Assembly (NCBI GenBank): GCA_965153455.1
Contig: OZ234503.1
Span: forward strand, 8,586,157 to 8,650,156
Length of the DNA stretch: 64,000 bases
Source of the DNA: Sphagnum compactum
Taxonomy: Eukaryota; Bryophyta; Sphagnopsida; Sphagnales
Direction: 5' to 3'
The position numbers and the translations under genes were made by a program. Positions 12,805 to 25,805 of this stretch are shown one piece after another (positions within the stretch are counted from its first letter, which is position 1; every line of letters starts with the position of its first letter). The notes under the pieces were generated by a model. The model was not told the origin of the DNA, ran no database searches, and saw only the letters and a list, made by a program, of their open reading frames with translations.

Positions 12805-15599
12805 AGAAGAGGCTGCTGATGATATGTGTGTGTGGAAGGAAGAACAGGACAAAACCAAATTTGGGTACAATTGGATATACTTCTTCTGCAGATTCTATCT
12901 TAATACTCCACGTGACAAGTCTCAGGGGGAGTTTTTTTTTAATGGCTCGCTTGGATGATTTGCTAATTTCAAAAATTCCTTGTTAATTTCATTTTGGAAA
13001 ACAAATTGCTCACAAGAGTGGGCTTGTATTGGCCTTGCCTACCAAGCCAAGGATATTGTGTTTAGATTCATTATAGAGTATAGTAGCTAGCTTAAGGGAT
13101 TTTGGCCCCTAGGTAATAATAATAATAATAATAAATATTAGGTCTATTTTTGTATCAGGATTTTGGAAAGATGATATTTTGGCTTGTGTTCAAACTTGAG
13201 ATTAGTTACAGAATTATAATATCTTGAAGGATTTTGGTTTCTTTTAGAGGATTTTTTTGAAGATTATATTTTTGCATGGTGAAATATTTGAGTTTTCATA
13301 ATTCTTCTTTTGCCTTAAGATACTTTTTTAACGTAAACGACAAGGCCACAGTGTGACACACCCCTTGTTATTATTATTAATTATTAAGAGTGGGCTTTTT
13401 GCTTTTTGAAATGCCTCGCCTTCTGCAGAGGGCAAATTCCATGCAATAAGGCACCCTGCAAATACACTAAGGAAATTTCTGTCTGTGCTTTATCATGAAC
13501 CTAAACATATGTAGATCAAGAGGTGGAGAAGCTAGAGGGTCCTTACACCTAGTCCTTCCTTTAAGTAGTAGGTTAACGATCCCTCCTACAAAGAGGAGGG
13601 ATATTTGTGGATAGGTATAAGGTGCCCTCCAACTACACTAGAGAATCTCTTCAAGATATTTAGGAAATATGTAATAATGACCACCCAAGGGGAAGTTAGA
13701 CTTGGGCCTACAAGGGCTTGCAAGAATCCAAGGACAGTATAGGTAATTGAGTTATTGATAAAGTCCCTTTAGGGGGCGAGAATGGTCAGGTTCAGCATAA
13801 TAGGGCATCAAACGTGTAACTGGGAATGAAAAATTTTACAAAACGAAATAACTGGGACCCAGACTAGTTTTTCCAGCAATTTTGGTGATAAAATGAGTTT
13901 CATCCTGTCTCTCCTTTTTCTTTCACTGCTGCTACAATATAGTTTCACTGGTCCTACCTGTACAACTACTATAATTAGGCTCGAACCTTGTGCATTAAAT
14001 GCTGAGTTTCAGCATTTCATTACTGAGACTTAATGAAAATTGCCTTACTTTACCAATAGCACTGAAAGAGGGATAGGGGGTGAAAGCAGGCCTACTCACA
14101 AGGTGAAGACAGAATGACTTTCCGGATAACTCTAATATGTCCACATTTGTTCGGGTAGTGTGAAAGGGGTATCCCCTCACTTGTTGGACATCCAACTCAT
14201 GTAAACACCTAGTTTTTTTTTAATAGTGTACTCAAATGCCACATTACAAGATGAATTTTTTTGTCTGTTTCTATGCATGCATTACAAATTTGTGAAGTCC
14301 ACTGACCATATGCAGGCTTTATAAAAATTGTGAGCTCACACTTTGCAGTCTTTTCACAACCACACTACAGCTTAGTTGTTATCTTTACACATGGTAAAAG
14401 CCCTCGGTCATGTGCTTTACCACAATTGGGCTTGCATTTGGTTCCACCTTGCAATGGGCCCTTATTCCAATATACTATAATGGTTTCCTAACAATATTGA
14501 ACTTAGGAACTTAAGAATATTAGGATCATATTAGGAAGGTGGAGTTTCATTCCAACCCCTCTTATCAACCTTTGTAAGCTTTTCTACTCATGTTGGAGCT
14601 TCTTCTACCCCTCATATCAACCTTTGTAAGCTTTTTCACCCATGTTGGCACTTTTTTCTACTCCTCTTCAAAACATCTATTCAAAAAATGAGGTATGTTA
14701 GTAATACTTAAATTTCAAGGATTTCTTGATCTTCTAAACCCCCATCATTAGCTAGCCCCAGTTTTCATTACTTGGTCACTTTGTTGTATCATAATCAACC
14801 TTTGATCTTAGCCAACCTACAAAGGATCTTCAGCCGCCCTTCACCAATGACAAAAGAGTTCTCCCCCTACTCCAATTAGCTGATTAAATTCAAGAAACAT
14901 GAAACCCTTGTAAAGGAAGCATCCAAGTTTTCTCTCTCCATGTCCAAGTTCACTCTCTGACTTCAAAGGAAAGACCCTATACCATTGCACTTGTTTACAG
15001 GTGTGCCACACAGCAATAAGAGTGAGTACACACAATGGTGATAAATGGAACATTTAATCATACTTTTACAGACTTTGGAAAAAGGTTAGCAGAAATTAGA
15101 AGGTGTTAGTCAAGATAGAAAGTCTCCCAACTCTGAACCAGAGCATAGATGAACAGAGATGTACACAAAAGCCAACTTCTTTTTGTCTTCACAGTTCACA
15201 CTGTGGGCTTGTTCAACACTCCAGACTTCCCTGCAAGCCATGCATTGACTGGGCCCTGATGAAAACTGTCTGCAACTGCTGTTCATCTCTTTGGACACAT
15301 TGCTTAATTGTCATATGGCATTCCCAACCACATATTTACAATATTTCTGTGTATGAAACATTCCAACCTTGGAGAACAAGAAACAGGACCAGGAGGACAG
15401 AGAAAGCATGGGACCCAATTGGAATGAGAGAGAGAGCTAAAAGTCTAGTCACCTGCCGAAACACTTCCTCAGATCTGACAAGAATACTCTGCTATAACAT
15501 GATTTTCTCTCTGGAAGCTTAATCATTCACAGACCAAATTTCCAAACAACTGGGAGAAGCAGGTATTTCCTGTTGGAGGGCAGCATTGAAAAGAAATCT
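12805..15599. other. Intergenic DNA upstream of USP and downstream of LSM4
   Basis: No gene recognised. Contains a repeat copy with an unoccupied Helitron target site (13041-13115), (TAA)n near 13115, an imperfect 33-bp direct repeat (13449-13482 and 13619-13652), and a 54-bp tandem pair at 14554-14663 built on ATCAACCTTTGTAAGCTTTT. The right end should hold the LSM4 3' UTR. Confidence 0.5.
13041..13115 (+). repeat. Diverged repeat copy carrying an empty Helitron target site
   Basis: This copy reads GGATATTGTGTTTAGAT directly followed by TCATTATAGAGTATAGTAGC. The same two flanks occur at 43585-43611 and 44590-44640, where a 978-bp element lies between them. The flanks align without gaps at the junction (17 bases, 2 mismatches, across the site), and the right flank matches perfectly for about 20 bases. 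I read this as the uninterrupted paralogue. Confidence 0.8.
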
Positions 15600-18562
15600 T
15601 TAACCTCGTGCCCGACCTGCACCACCTGCAAGCACCCATAGAGTACATAAACAGAGCAATATGCAACAAACAAATAATGAAAAGGAAGAGCAGATATGCA
15701 ACGTGACACCACCTCTGTGAGAACCTCAGAATGGACTCCTATGAGATTCTTGAATGGACTATCAGGCTTCACCCCCTTACTGCCCTAGTTTCACATGCAT
15801 GCTTTGCCAAAGAGTGGGCAACATCTAATACCCGTGGATGTAAGCTCTGGAGAAACCATGTTATTTGATTTTGATTGCTGTAGCATAGAGACCACAAGGC
15901 TAAAGTGAGGGAGCTTCAGATATTATCCTTCTACATGAGGAAAGATGAGATGAGACAATCCAAAGGCCTGCACTTTACCTCTGCCACCACCGGACCTGCC
16001 TGATCCACGTGCCCCAGTTCCACGTGCACCACCTCTACCCCCACCTCCTGTGTCTTCCTGATAGCCTCCCTTTCCTCCTCTTCCTCCTCCACCCCGTCCA
16101 CCCTCTTCACCCCTACCTCGACCACGACCTCGACCACCTACTGTAGGCTTACGGTCTACACATCCACACCATCTTACATTATGTTTGCAAAGAAAGGCTA
16201 AGGAAAGATCTGACATTAGCATCACAGCTTCACTCCTGGCAATCTCATTTGAAAGAAGAATTAAATTGAGAGGCACATGAATACAAACTAGTTGATGGGT
16301 AACAGAGCCAATCAACCATACAAGCATACTCCCACAAAACTAACGGCAACAGAAACTAAGAAAGACTACTCTAAACCACATGACTTTTCAGGCAGACAAG
16401 ATGGGATTTTTGGTCCTCACAATAAAACAGTACAACCAACAATTAGCTATCCCAACCAAAAGGTGGGGATCGAGAATGACACATTGGGTTGTCGCTGGAG
16501 GATAGAAGGGGGAGGTGGGTTTACCTGAACGCTTCACTGTCTCTTCTTGCACCTTATCAATGACCTACAAGCAACCATAAACAACACATTCAATCTCAAA
16601 GAGGAGCCTGTGTGCATCTTTTAAAAGTGAAGGCATTCTGCCCATCTGTGAGGGTCTGACAGGCAAGCAAAGCCAGATGAAACAGATGTCAAAACACATG
16701 ATGAGAGGAGGGCAAGACAGAGTTGCTCATGCCTACAACTGACCTCATCAGGAACCCGGAGGTATTTGATAGTGTTCCCTCGAATATAACACTCAGGCAT
16801 CCTCCAGAAACGATCACCATCCTATTGAACCAAACATCCATGTCAGAGGAGAAGGCACTTCAAGTCAACACCCTTGCGATGAATCTTCATGATTTAGAGA
16901 ATGAAAAGATTTCTCACACAAGCAATAGTCATGAAAAGCATTCTCACCTTTGAAGTGCAAATGACTTCACGAAGATGTATATTCATCCAAGTATCGCAGT
17001 TCACTAGATGTCCATTGTATGTCTCTCCATTCTTCAGCTCAACAAGCTGCATTTCAAAGAACATCATTGCTAAGCTTCCAGAGAGAGCCCACCTGAGTTC
17101 ATCCTGCCAATCTCTGCAATGACATGGTCTAACAGGTCACAGCCAAGGCTGGTATGATCTGTAAGTTAAATATGCCAAAAAGTGGTGGTGAGGTACAAGG
17201 ACGCAAATTTCTCAACAAGTAGGACAGATAACTTTGTTGTCAAATCTTCTTTGTTCAACTGTATAAATTTCACCACTTGTCTCCACCAAGACTTGGCCTC
17301 TTGGACATTTTTTCCCCTAGAGTCAACAACTCCATTGGGCATCTTATTTAGTTGGACTTGCCACAACAACCATAACTTCAGCAAGCTTTTCACATGAAAA
17401 GACTCCTTGAAAACAAACTTTCACACAAACATCAACTTCTTGTATATAATCGACTTAAAAGGCAATCTGTATGAAAGCCATGGCTATAGGTCGAGCCTCC
17501 AACTTAACACAGGGACACACAAAGGTGCAGGAACAAGGTCTCAGGTGCTTGTGACAATGGGGGCCTCTGTTTGGAGATAGTTCCCCGGACATTGAATCAA
17601 TAACTGAACACTGTCCTCGCACACCATCAAGATTATGCCTTTTCCCTTTCTAAATGTTTGCTTTCCAATGCATAAATCCAGCCCAAAACTCAAATTGGTA
17701 TGTAGTGTCAAGGATAGAAAGGTCTTCCCCATAGTCTCCTAACTGGAAACAAATTCCAGGAAATTAAGAGCAAAAAGAGAGAAAAAGATTACCATAGGAT
17801 GCCCTTGAGCTGTTTTCAGAAGAGACAGAGGAAGCTGCCATGCAAACATTCAGTTAGCCATTTCATTGCAGATATGTGCAAATTCAAAAGAAAACTCCTG
17901 TCATCAGAGCAATTCCATCTCAAAAAGCACATGAAACAGATCCAAAAGTTGACAGACTAGAGAGAACAGACTTCCTGACACAAATCCACGCATGTAAGAT
18001 TCAACCCTATCTTCCCCAGATCTCCAACATTCTACTACAAGCTGCAGAAACTAACCCTAAAAATTAACCGAACCCTGGAACATTCTACATTTGCGAGCTC
18101 TCTTGAAATGATGCTATCCTTTCAGTAGTCCCGAGAGAATACAGACGATTTTTGCTAAAGCGCTGTTTTTACTCGTTCTTCATTCTTCATTGTCACCATT
18201 ATTCCTCTTTTAACGTATGGCAATGCTGTCCATCTGTCCCTCCTCTGATCATAAAAAGCAGACTTCTCCACTCTCCATGTCTTTAGAGTCTTGCAACCGT
18301 CTTCTCCCCGGCCTCTAATTCCCCGTCGCCTCTATATTTCTTCTTCATCGGAGTATACGCTTCTGACGAGTATGTTGACCAGGTCTAACTATCTTCTCCA
18401 CTCGCATTTTGAGAGATCAGGTAGATCAGTTTCGGAATAGGTTAAAAAAACGGAGTACAACGATGCAAAACCTTAAAGACAAACCTCAAACTTCCTGCAC
18501 ATAAAGCGGCTACGACTAATTATCTTCCTTGCTCGCTCTACCCCCCCCCCCCCCCTCCCCCC

Positions 18563-18626
<64 letters not shown>

Positions 18627-18848
18627 ACCTCCTCCCTCTCCAGCTTACACAAGAAACAGGAAAACGCAGCATCCCTGGATTGCTTTGCACCAAGCTGATA
18701 ATGCCACAGAGTCTCGCGCATAACTGAGCAAAGGAGAGACCATAGGACGTGAAACCAAACAAGCCGTATGACAGGCAGACGAGAGAAAAATTTGCGATTT
18801 TCAGAAAAAAAAAAAGAACGAAAGCAAGAAAGGATAAGCTTGTACCAT
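15600..18848 (-). CDS. LSM4: U6 snRNA-associated Sm-like protein LSm4, 7 exons
   Basis: LSm4 is a subunit of the LSm2-8 ring on U6 snRNA and the LSm1-7 ring in cytoplasmic mRNA decay. Minus-strand exons: 18848-18846 (ATG only, inferred), 17834-17793, 17046-16948, 16821-16744, 16564-16525, 16155-15979, 15625-15600; about 154 residues. Exon 2 gives [14 protein letters not shown]. Exon 3 holds Sm motif 1, with [20 protein letters not shown]. Exon 4 gives [21 protein letters not shown] with Sm motif 2 (IRGNTI). The tail is rich in RG/RGG repeats and ends GAGRARG, as usual in LSm4. Phases agree throughout exons 2-7. No ATG stands in frame at the head of exon 2, so the initiator must come from an upstream exon. 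ATG|GTACAA at 18848 is the best candidate, but others (for example ATG|GTGACA near 18.2 kb) cannot be excluded. Confidence 0.92.
18541..18628 (+). repeat. C14 + (CT)n + (TA)n compound microsatellite
   Basis: A C-rich homopolymer tract leads into a long CT run and then TA dinucleotides. If the LSM4 start at 18848 is right, this lies inside LSM4 intron 1. Confidence 0.9.
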
Positions 18849-21800
18849 GATTGCGACGATGAGTCAGGTGATCGGGGACACAGAGAGCTGCCGATCTGCG
18901 CCACAACACACCTGCGTGCAGCAACAGCTGCCGAGCTCGGAGCTCTTGCAGCGCGAGTGCGCGCGCGCGCACGAGAGACAGAGAGAGAGCCCAGGGAACG
19001 GAGTTCCCGGAGTAAAGGAACGCAGGTAATTAAGCAAATTCTAGTGACAATGTTTCCGTCGGAGCTGCTACAGGGGTGGACGATTATAGGGTAAACAAGT
19101 TTGCCAAAATCGAATTTTTGATGTGGAATTTTCTCTTGAATTTGCTTTGAAGGGAATGGAAAGGTGTTTTTTTTTCGAGTCAAAAATAGATTCCAATTTG
19201 GAATGTGCTTTGAATGGAATAGAGAGTTATTTTTTCATCAAGCCAAAATAGATTTTGATTTGGAATTTGCTCTGAATGGAATTAAAAAATGTTTTTTCAA
19301 ATTTGTGTTTTTTCAACATCATAGTCATGGATGATGAAGCTGATGAATGGAGCATATTTTTAATATTTTGTGCATCGATTTGTATCACATTTTTTTTCAA
19401 TTGAATTTGAATTTGAAATCGATTCAATATACCATTTGAATTCAATGAATATGAACCTCAATGGAATTCAATTTGCATGCAATATTATTTAGTATTTTCA
19501 TTCAAATGAAACTCAATTTCCACAAAATCAACTCAACTTTTTAATCATTTCATTATCATTGGTACTGCACAACAACATAAAGCCCAAGTATCATTATAAA
19601 ATTTTCTTATCATGTATAAGAGAAGGTCCCGCTACTGAGACCTTCACCTACGTCAAGAAATAGTGAGACTTTTTTTTCATCATTTCTTTTACAACAACTT
19701 TATTTTCAGCTGCTTCTTTTTCTCTCTTTTTTTTGTCATAAACCTTGTGGAGCAAACAAGGTTGTTGATATCAGCAAGAAACTTTGTTTGCACTCCTATC
19801 TTTTCGCATTTTTTTCCTCTCCATTGCTTGCCCTAAAACTTGCGTAGTACACAAGGTAGGTTGTCATTTTCAAGCTTTGTGTGCACTATTTGTTTTTGCA
19901 ACTTCTTTCTCTCCATTTGCCTATTACATGAGACAATCAAGATCAACCTTTGTGAGTGATGCATCGCTTTCATTTTTGTGAGGTTTATAGGTATTTGTTT
20001 TTCACAATAAATAACAGAATTAGAACATAGGAAAGTTTCTTCTTTTTCACAAAGCACATGCATTTTTTTCTTCATTTTTCTTTCCTTCTTATATTCATTA
20101 TCTTCCTTTTCCTTGTGATCCATGTTGCTTGTCGTGTTTTTTCTCGCAGAGCAACTTCACCCTTTTTTTATTGGTGCAGCAAGTTACTCTGAGCTTTTTG
20201 ATTACGGAGATAGACTTTTCAAGTGGAACAGAAGTTTTTTTCTCCCTCCACTTACCTTCTCTTTTCTTATTATTCTTTTCTTACTTTGTTTTCTTTATTT
20301 TATATTTCTTGTTATTCTATTTCATCATTTTGTTTTTTTGTTTTGCAAGTTTCTTTTGTTTTTTTACATTATTGTGCAACATTCTCTCCTAGCAATTGTT
20401 GGTTTGTAACAATTCTTTCCTACTCCAGTTGTTAATGATGCCACTTGTTTTATAGCTCCCTCCAATGTTTTGAACATTGATGTAAGCCTTTTTTTTTTTC
20501 CTTCTTCCATTATGTTTTATCATTTTTTATTCCCCTAATTTCCTTTCCATCATGTTTGAAGTTAATCAAGGTGTTTCAAAGAAGCAAAAGCTTTGTTCCT
20601 CTTCATCCTAAGAATTTTCTATCGATGATTCTCTTTTCAATTATTACCTTAATCAAAAGGTATTGAACTAAATCATTGTTTTGATTTTGTTTCCAGATTA
20701 AAACTAGCCACATTGTTGTCATCTTTTATTTGTGACCCGTCCATTCCTTTTACAAGTAATGTAAATTTTCTTGTTCAATTGTTTGATGACGATTTTGGGA
20801 TTTTTTTACTTTTACCCGAGTCTGATGTTCTTGAAGTTCATGATGCAAATTTTAAGGTTTATCTTTTTTCAAAGTCTTACAATCCTTCACTGGCTTTGGT
20901 TGTTGAGGACTTTAATGTCTTTAATTCTCCTGATTTTCCTAGTTCCACTAATGTTGTTGCAGACGTCGATCCAGACTTTACTATTATTGCAAATATTTCT
21001 TCTTATGGTTCCAACTTACTATTGTTATAGATGTTTCTTCCTTCACAACTCTACTTGCAACTCATCATAACATGAAGCTCACACCTACAACCTACACATC
21101 ACTTTTAAACATATCTAGATTTAACCAATTTTTGGACTCTTGGGCTATGTATAGGAAGTTGAAATGTGTACCTTTTATAAGCTTAAAGTAAACTCCATCA
21201 ATTATTAGGCCAGGGTGCAACATCCTTCCACAATATCTAATGTATTTCATAGGTGATGAAGTGGATTCACTATTACAAAATGTGGGTGCAATTCATTAGT
21301 CCCCATTTAGTGAACTAGTGGATCCACTCAAGATCCAATGAAAGCATTTGATGTATAGGGACGCGTGTTGTTGCAATGATTGTTAGACTAATCAACAATA
21401 GGCACATGGACAATCATAGAAGGTAAGAACACCAAATCAAATTTCTACCCCACACTGATGAGGCACATGGACAACTAAATCCTTGGACGAAACAATAGAT
21501 GCAGTAGAAAGTAGGTGTATTATTTTGAGGAAATGGAATCAAACAAGCATTGGCACATCACTTTAACTTCTCTTCCATATCATTTGAATGGTAGCACATA
21601 ATCAAGGAAATGAAGGCCACAAGGTGCATTCATGGAGGAAGAGGATGCACCAATGGTGGCTTGGACATTTAATATGCAAGAATGTGGATTTTCCATAACC
21701 TTATAGCAACTCAAAATGAAGGTGGTGAAACTTCCAAAAATTAAACCAACCCCTTTTAAAGATGGAGTTCTTGGAAATTTCTGGTGGTATTGGTTCAAGC

Positions 21801-21970
21801 ATAAAGTTAAGTGTTCACTTCTTGAAGGCCTTTAGGTTTGTTGGGCACAAGGTTTGACAAATCAATCTTGTGATTTTTTTCTACCAAAACTTGCAAACAT
21901 TATACATTCAACACAAGTATAACGAAGATCATATATGGAACTTAAACGAGATAGGATTCAGGTACGCCAT
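18849..21970. other. LSM4 upstream region and T-rich spacer
   Basis: 18849-19080 is GC-rich for this window and includes a GCGCGCGCGC run. It is the likely LSM4 leader/promoter. From 19.1 to 21.0 kb the plus strand is strongly T-rich, with low-complexity reading frames (for example 20122-20435 and 20713-21030) that resemble no family I know. 21.0-21.97 kb may hold the decayed N-terminal part of the transposase that follows. Confidence 0.45.
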
Positions 21971-22305
21971 TAATTGAGGGCTAGAGTTTTGGGAAAAAAA
22001 AGTTCATATCATGTTTATAACACCATTCCCAAATCTAGGGAATGGCTAATTTTAAATTGTGTTATAAATGTAGTACGAGGTTCCTTGCCAGGGTTTTACA
22101 TATTCAATGGTGAAAGGATTAAAGACAATTACATCAAACATTGCAGAACAAAAACATGCAAAGGAAAACACAACGATTTTTTTTTAATTCAAAAAATTCT
22201 TATATTTTTTCAAGAGGTTAGTTCCAGGTGGCATCACAAAATATACTCAACGTCTATTATTTTCAGATGGACATGGATCACATGTTGCATTAGAAACAAT
22301 ATTAT

Positions 22306-22368
22306 AACAAGTATAGGAATTTGGATTGGACATCTGAAAATATGAACAAGTATAGGAATTTGGATTGA
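22306..22368 (+). repeat. 24-bp direct repeat, 39 bp apart, beside the LTR
   Basis: The stretch beginning AACAAGTATAGGAATTTGG occurs at 22306 and again at 22345. It is a local duplication inside the transposase remnant; the second copy ends a few bases before the LTR target site. Confidence 0.85.
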
Positions 22369-22378
22369 ACCACCTTAC

Positions 22379-23198
22379 TGTCGCAACCCCACTCTGTCCA
22401 AGTGTGGGGGTGAAGCCCAACACTTGAAAAAGTTGGAGATTTGGAGTCCTCCGGGACTCCCGAATGTTTAGAGCTCGACAGCAAGGCCCAAAACACCTCG
22501 CATTGAGGTGTTCTTGGTGTCAATGAAAAGGTCTTGAAACGTAGATATCGAAAATGGCCTCGCATTGGCCATTCGGACATCTGCAGCCCAAGTTATGGGC
22601 AAAAGAAGGGCCGGGAGTCAAACTGGCAGTTTGACTCCCGACCACTAAAAGTCGGGAATCGACCCTTTCCCGACGTCGCCTCAGGGAGTGCGACATGGCA
22701 TTGAAAAGATCTCGACGAGGGCTACAACTTTGGTTTAGACCTCGTTGCGATTGGACTCCGGAGTCGGGAGTTATGGCCGCTCAAAGTTCCGGGAGTCCCG
22801 CCGGGACAGTTTCGGGACTCCATTTCGGGAGTCCCAACAAAATGTGCCATTTGGATGTAGCCTCCGTGACGAGCTGCAGAGAATACTATAAGGGGGAAGG
22901 TGGCGGCTTTCCCCGAGTCCGGGCCGTGGTGAGTCTTGTGTGTCCAAGTGCCCGTGGCTTGTCCCAACACCCAAGGGTGTCCCGAATGCTAAACTAACCT
23001 CTTGTGGTTGGTTTTTGGATGTAGATTCACACAAGCTAAGCTAGTCCCTCTTCCTAGTCTAATCCCGGGGCTTCCAACTCGACCCTCTACCCCTTTCTAG
23101 AGTTGGAAGTCGGGAGCGTGCCCTTCGGTCCCAACTTTCCGCAACTTCACATTGGTGAACCCTCAAGTGGGTTCACCCCGGGACCAAGGAGCGCGTCA
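22379..23198 (+). mobile_element. Solo LTR, 820 bp, TSD CTTAC
   Basis: The element starts TGTCGCAACCCC and ends GGAGCGCGTCA, i.e. TG...CA with a short imperfect terminal inverted repeat (TGtCGC / TGaCGC). The 5 bp CTTAC stands directly before it (22374-22378) and after it (23199-23203). It is far more GC-rich than its surroundings. Removing it and one TSD brings the two halves of the host transposase together. A TATA-like CTATAAG at 22886-22892 may be the LTR promoter. No gag, pol or second LTR follows, so it is a solo LTR left by recombination. Superfamily unknown. Confidence 0.88.
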
Positions 23199-25740
23199 CT
23201 TACCATCTCACATTTTTCATGCCTTGCAGCCATTCGATGTGAGTTGTTTCAAGCCTTTCAAAATAACTTTCGAGAAAGAGAAGGACAATATAATGGTCAA
23301 AAACAATCATTATGAACTAGAAAAATGCACATTTGTAACTTGGATAAACAAGGCCTTGGACCAATCTTTGTCTAAGAAAAACATTAGGAGTGGATTTGGG
23401 GGTATAGGGATTTGGCCACTTAATGTAAAGGCCATGGATGACAAGATCAAGTTAACTCAAGTGTATAAAACTATAAAAATTTCAAATGAAGAAGAAAGTT
23501 TAGATGGATCAACTAATGATATTTAATGGGTCAAAGATATTGGAGCCACCACATAATTGTTGAACATAACAACATCAATTGAAGATGTTGGAATGGAAAT
23601 TAAGGTCAATGTCCAAGAGTAAGAAGATTTAATATATTATGTGGAAATATCGAAAAATCTTATTCCTACATAGGAAAGAAGTCCAATAGAAGCAATCTAT
23701 GCTAAGAGTTGTTCTAGATGGATGTATAAGTGAAGATGCAATGCTACCAAACTTTTACAAATTCAAGAGATTTTGTTTTTTACAAATCTATTGTCTTGCA
23801 TCATTTAGTTGTAAAGAAAACGCAATGCAAAGAACCATAAATAGATTATGACAAATCACTTGTAGTAACCTCCAATGAATATGCAACTATTTTGCACCAA
23901 AAGGTTATGGACAAAGAAGTAGTTAAAGAAATAAGAGAACGAAAGAGGAAGGAGAGGGAGGATAAGATGGTTAAATGTGCTATTGACTCCCTTACCCTAA
24001 ATGAAAAGGAAACTCAATGAATAGCAAAAAGCCATGTAAGAAAAAAATTCAATACAATTTAAACAACAATTACAATACAAACGACAATGGATACATTTCA
24101 CCAAAACTTTGTAGCCAGTTTAAAAGTACCCTTTATTATATAGAGGTGTGAACCTTGGTCTAAGATTAGATAGTCAAAAGGATGCTAAGGCTAGGGAAAG
24201 AGTTTGAATGCAATAAAAGGAACATGTTGCAACAAGGTTACAATAAACGAAATTGGAGTAACAACTTGTAGATGGGGAAGGCATGAGGGGGTTTAAATTC
24301 CAAAAAACAAAAAGATAAACAAGATAAATAGAACAAGGGGTTCAAATGTAAGTAAGATAATAAAGACAAGGCAATGCGTTGTAATTCATTATGGGGGGGA
24401 GGGGGGACTTCTATATGTAATCAAATTCCTTTAAAAAGTTTTAATTATAGAGAAAAGGGGTGGAGAAGGGTGGGGTGCAAGGGGATTTCCAAACCACGAA
24501 ACTAACAATGATGCCCATGAAAGAGAAAAACGGGGCAAATTTTATTGATATTAGAGGTGGCGAATTGTTGTAATAGGAAAGGTGACATCATTATTTCATT
24601 GCAAGTTTCATCTATATGGCATCCATGATTTATGACAAAATGATGTGGATGTCCAAAATATCATTTGAAAATGTGACTAAGATAAAGTCATTTAAAATAT
24701 AACTAAAGAATAATTATGTAAATGACAAGGACAAAATGATGTGTCATTACACAAACAATATGATCATACAATTATTTTATAACGATTAAAAATGACTATT
24801 AATAATTTAATATGAGTATAAATAACCATAATGAACTATAGCATGTAAGGAATTAATTTTGAGTAATATTATACATATAAGTAATATACGAACCTTTATC
24901 AAAGTTTTTAATATACTTGATATATAATCCATTAAAAATATTCAATGTGAATAAATTAGATATTATACATTGAAATCAAATTTAAAGGTAAAAATATGAT
25001 ATATTATGATTTTAAAATAAAATATAAATGTAAGAGCTGGGAAATATATAATTTATATGTACATTAAATTTATTATAATTTTATATAATATAGGTATATA
25101 AATACTTTTATTTATTTTACATGTGAAAAAATATTATTACACAATTATATTAGATTATATGTGTAAAAATGAATGAAATTTATAATTTCAGAGAATTATT
25201 TAATATTTATTATTATTATTGAAATTAAATTAAAATATTTCAATTAAGTTTATACATCATATTTAATGTGAATAATATTTTAAAAATTAAATATGTATAG
25301 ATATTACTGATTTATGATCCATTTTTACATATTTTATGTGGATAAATTTTATGGACTCATACATTTAAATTAAAAATTATTAATTAAATTATGATATATT
25401 TGGAACCAAAATTTTATGACATAAATTCTTAAATCAAATAAGATTTAAAATATGAAAAATATTTTATTTATTCATGTATTAGCCATAAGGTTTTTCCATT
25501 TACAAATCATGTGTTTGAATTAAAAATTTCCAAAAAATGGTCATTGAAATGTTATTCAATAATAAAATTCAATTTTTTTTTTGAAGTACATATACATTTT
25601 TAAAAAATAAATTATATAATTGTGTACATTATTTGGACAAATTATCAATGAGATATGAATTATCAAATTTGAGATTTTGTGTAATGTTTAAATGAAGTAT
25701 GGTTTAAATATAATAAAAATTAAATTATTTACATAGCAAG

Positions 25741-25805
25741 TGGGGTGGCTTGGTGGTAAAGGAGTTGAATTCCACCCTTGGGGTCCAAGGATCAAACTTC
25801 ACAAA
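25741..25805 (+). mobile_element. Possible tRNA-derived SINE head
   Basis: TGGCTTGGTGGTAAAGG resembles a Pol III A box, and GGATCAAACTTC, about 30 bp further on, resembles a decayed B box (GGTTCGAATCC type). Plant SINEs often begin this way. I could not fix a 3' end or target-site duplication, so it may also be a tRNA-like relic. Confidence 0.35.

Larger units (their letters stand above)
21974..24022 (+). pseudogene. pogo/Tc1-type DDE transposase remnant, split by a solo LTR
   Basis: Decayed transposase of the pogo/jerky-like DDE group. The 5' piece shows YNTIPKSREW, then PGFYIFNGERIKDNYIKHC, then, after a frame change, DGHGSHVALET at 22266-22298 (catalytic aspartate region) and EFGLDI. The 3' piece restarts at about 23201 with LPSHIFHALQPFDVSCFKPF, followed by WINKALDQSLSKKNI, GFGGIGIWPLN and a basic tail (EIRERKRKERE) to about 24.02 kb. 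The family's C-terminal LPSHTSHALQPLDV signature identifies it. Internal stops, at least one frameshift near the splice of the two pieces, and an 820-bp insertion show it is dead. The N-terminal DNA-binding part is not recognisable. Confidence 0.8.

Noticed and set aside
15923-16327. 134-codon minus-strand frame ending in an RG-rich stretch
   Set aside because: It merges LSM4 exon 6 with intron sequence on both sides; splice sites at 16155 and 15979 define the real exon.
18538-19183. Long minus-strand frames over the CT/TA tract
   Set aside because: Mostly translated microsatellite and LSM4 leader/intron; no family motif.
20713-21030. 105-codon acidic plus-strand frame
   Set aside because: No recognisable domain, and an overlapping frame is equally open; kept as spacer.
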